A DNA stretch of 6,365 bases from Desulfocapsa sp. (GTDB lineage: Bacteria; Desulfobacterota; Desulfobulbia; Desulfobulbales; Desulfocapsaceae). Below, piece after piece: positions 5,411 through 6,365 of the stretch. The stretch covers positions 1-6,365 of the forward strand of contig JAOZLM010000134.1 of assembly GCA_029934815.1 (NCBI GenBank), given 5' to 3'. The notes under the pieces are model-generated. The model did no database searches, was not told the DNA's origin, and saw only the letters and a program-made list of their open reading frames with translations. Position numbers and translations under genes: made by a program. Each line of letters begins with the position of its first letter. Positions within the stretch are counted from its first letter, which is position 1.

Positions 5411-6346
5411 ATGACAATTTACGTAACCGGTCACTCTAATCCAGATACCGATTCAGTAACCGCAGCTATTGGCCTTGCTGCTCTTTTAAATGCTCAGGGA
5501 CAAGACGCAAAAGCTTGTATGCAGTCTTCTCTTGCTGACCTTAATCCAGAGTCCACTGTAGTTCTTGAAAGATTCGGTCTCACCGCTCCTGAAAAGATGA
5601 TGGACTGTTCCGGCAAAACCGTAGCGCTTGTTGATTTCAGTGATATCGCTCAGGGACCTGCAGGTCTTGCTGATGCTGAAGTTGTAAGCGTTGTTGATCA
5701 TCATAAGCTTGGTGATGTAACCACAAACCAGCCTATTCTTGTTCGTTGCGAGCCTGTTGGCTGTACCGGTACTGTTCTGAATAAAATGTATAAAGATGCT
5801 GGTGTTACAATTGCTAAAGATGTAGCTGGCGGAATGCTTGCAGCTATCCTTTCCGATACCGTAAACTTCAAATCTCCCACCTGTACCGATGATGACAAAG
5901 CTGCAGTTGCTGAGCTGAAAGTTACCGCTGGTGTTGATGATACCGATGCACTGTTCATGTCTATGCTTGAAGCTAAATCTTCAGTAGCTGGCGTTCCTGC
6001 AAAAGACCTCGTTTTCCGTGACTACAAAGATTTTGATATGAATGGAAACAAAGTAGGTTGTGGCCAGCTTGAGCTTGCCAACCTTGATCAGGTTGCTGAA
6101 ATTCGTGAAGACCTTCTCAATGCCTGTAAAGAAGTTAAGGCTGACGGACGTCACACTGTTCTTCTTATGCTTACCGATGTTGTAAAAGAAGGAACTCAGC
6201 TTGTAGTTGTTTCAGACGATGTTGCCCTTGTAGAAGGTGCTTTCGGTGGAACACTTGATGCTGCTACCGAGTCTTTTTGGGTTGACGGCATGATGAGCCG
6301 TAAGAAGCAGACTGTTCCAAATATGCAGAAAGCTTTTGGCTGCTAA
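5411..6346 (+). CDS. ppaC: Manganese-dependent inorganic pyrophosphatase (family II, DHH/DHHA2)
   Basis: A cytoplasmic enzyme that hydrolyses pyrophosphate to two phosphates, pulling biosynthesis and, in sulfate reducers, sulfate activation forward. It has 311 residues, the usual length for the family without CBS or DRTGG regulatory insertions. All DHH-domain metal ligands are present: H8, D12 and D14 in GHSNPDTDS, D75 in VDFSD, H97-H98 in VDHH, and D149 in LSDT. The DHHA2 domain carries the phosphate-binding residues, with K206 in RDYKDF and R297-K298 in SRKKQ. GGAGGA (5399-5404) lies 6 bases before ATG 5411; an in-frame TTG at 5393 lies upstream of this site and is not the start. Codons are strongly biased (mostly CTT for Leu, GTT/GTA for Val, GCT for Ala), more than in its neighbours, as expected for high expression. 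Any terminator falls past the window end. Confidence 0.97.
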   Translation: MTIYVTGHSNPDTDSVTAAIGLAALLNAQGQDAKACMQSSLADLNPESTVVLERFGLTAPEKMMDCSGKTVALVDFSDIAQGPAGLADAEVVSVVDHHKLGDVTTNQPILVRCEPVGCTGTVLNKMYKDAGVTIAKDVAGGMLAAILSDTVNFKSPTCTDDDKAAVAELKVTAGVDDTDALFMSMLEAKSSVAGVPAKDLVFRDYKDFDMNGNKVGCGQLELANLDQVAEIREDLLNACKEVKADGRHTVLLMLTDVVKEGTQLVVVSDDVALVEGAFGGTLDAATESFWVDGMMSRKKQTVPNMQKAFGC

Positions 6347-6365
6347 TTTAGTTAGTCAGATATAA

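Overview
The window looks like chromosomal DNA of a Gram-negative bacterium of moderate, somewhat AT-leaning composition. Three things point to a motile, probably anaerobic member of the Desulfobacterota: a family II (manganese-dependent) pyrophosphatase, an SprA-related HExxH protein, and a Ca-binding protein behind a flagellar-type promoter. A marine Desulfovibrionaceae such as Maridesulfovibrio or Halodesulfovibrio would fit. This placement is inferred from gene content and general style, not from a marker gene.

Layout: (1) 1-214 holds the rho-independent terminator of a rightward gene outside the window, then a region with a striking sigma-28-like promoter and a 16-bp perfect palindrome. 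(2) 215-1324 (+) encodes a protein with EF-hand/RTX-like calcium loops and no signal peptide. (3) Converging on it with only 6 bp between stops is a leftward cluster. In transcription order it contains an unrecognised bitopic membrane protein (5175-4150), an SprA-related putative metallopeptidase (4013-3291), an M18 aminopeptidase (3262-1976) and an exported lytic-transglycosylase-like protein (1975-1331). The last three are tightly packed (28 bp, then 0 bp) and probably form one operon. (4) A divergent intergenic region (5176-5410) carries a promoter candidate for each direction and several inverted repeats. (5) 5411-6346 (+) encodes the Mn-dependent inorganic pyrophosphatase, with strong codon bias and a good ribosome binding site.

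Functionally the window mixes housekeeping (pyrophosphate removal, peptide turnover) with envelope or motility-associated functions (muralytic enzyme, membrane-anchored periplasmic protein, calcium-binding protein with a candidate flagellar promoter). I see no tRNA, rRNA, CRISPR array, insertion sequence, integrase or phage gene. No gene-free stretch exceeds 300 bases. Nothing here is a clear new system. The best leads are the sigma-28-like promoter of the calcium-binding gene, the grouping of two putative peptidases with a transglycosylase, and the dense inverted repeats at the pyrophosphatase promoter.
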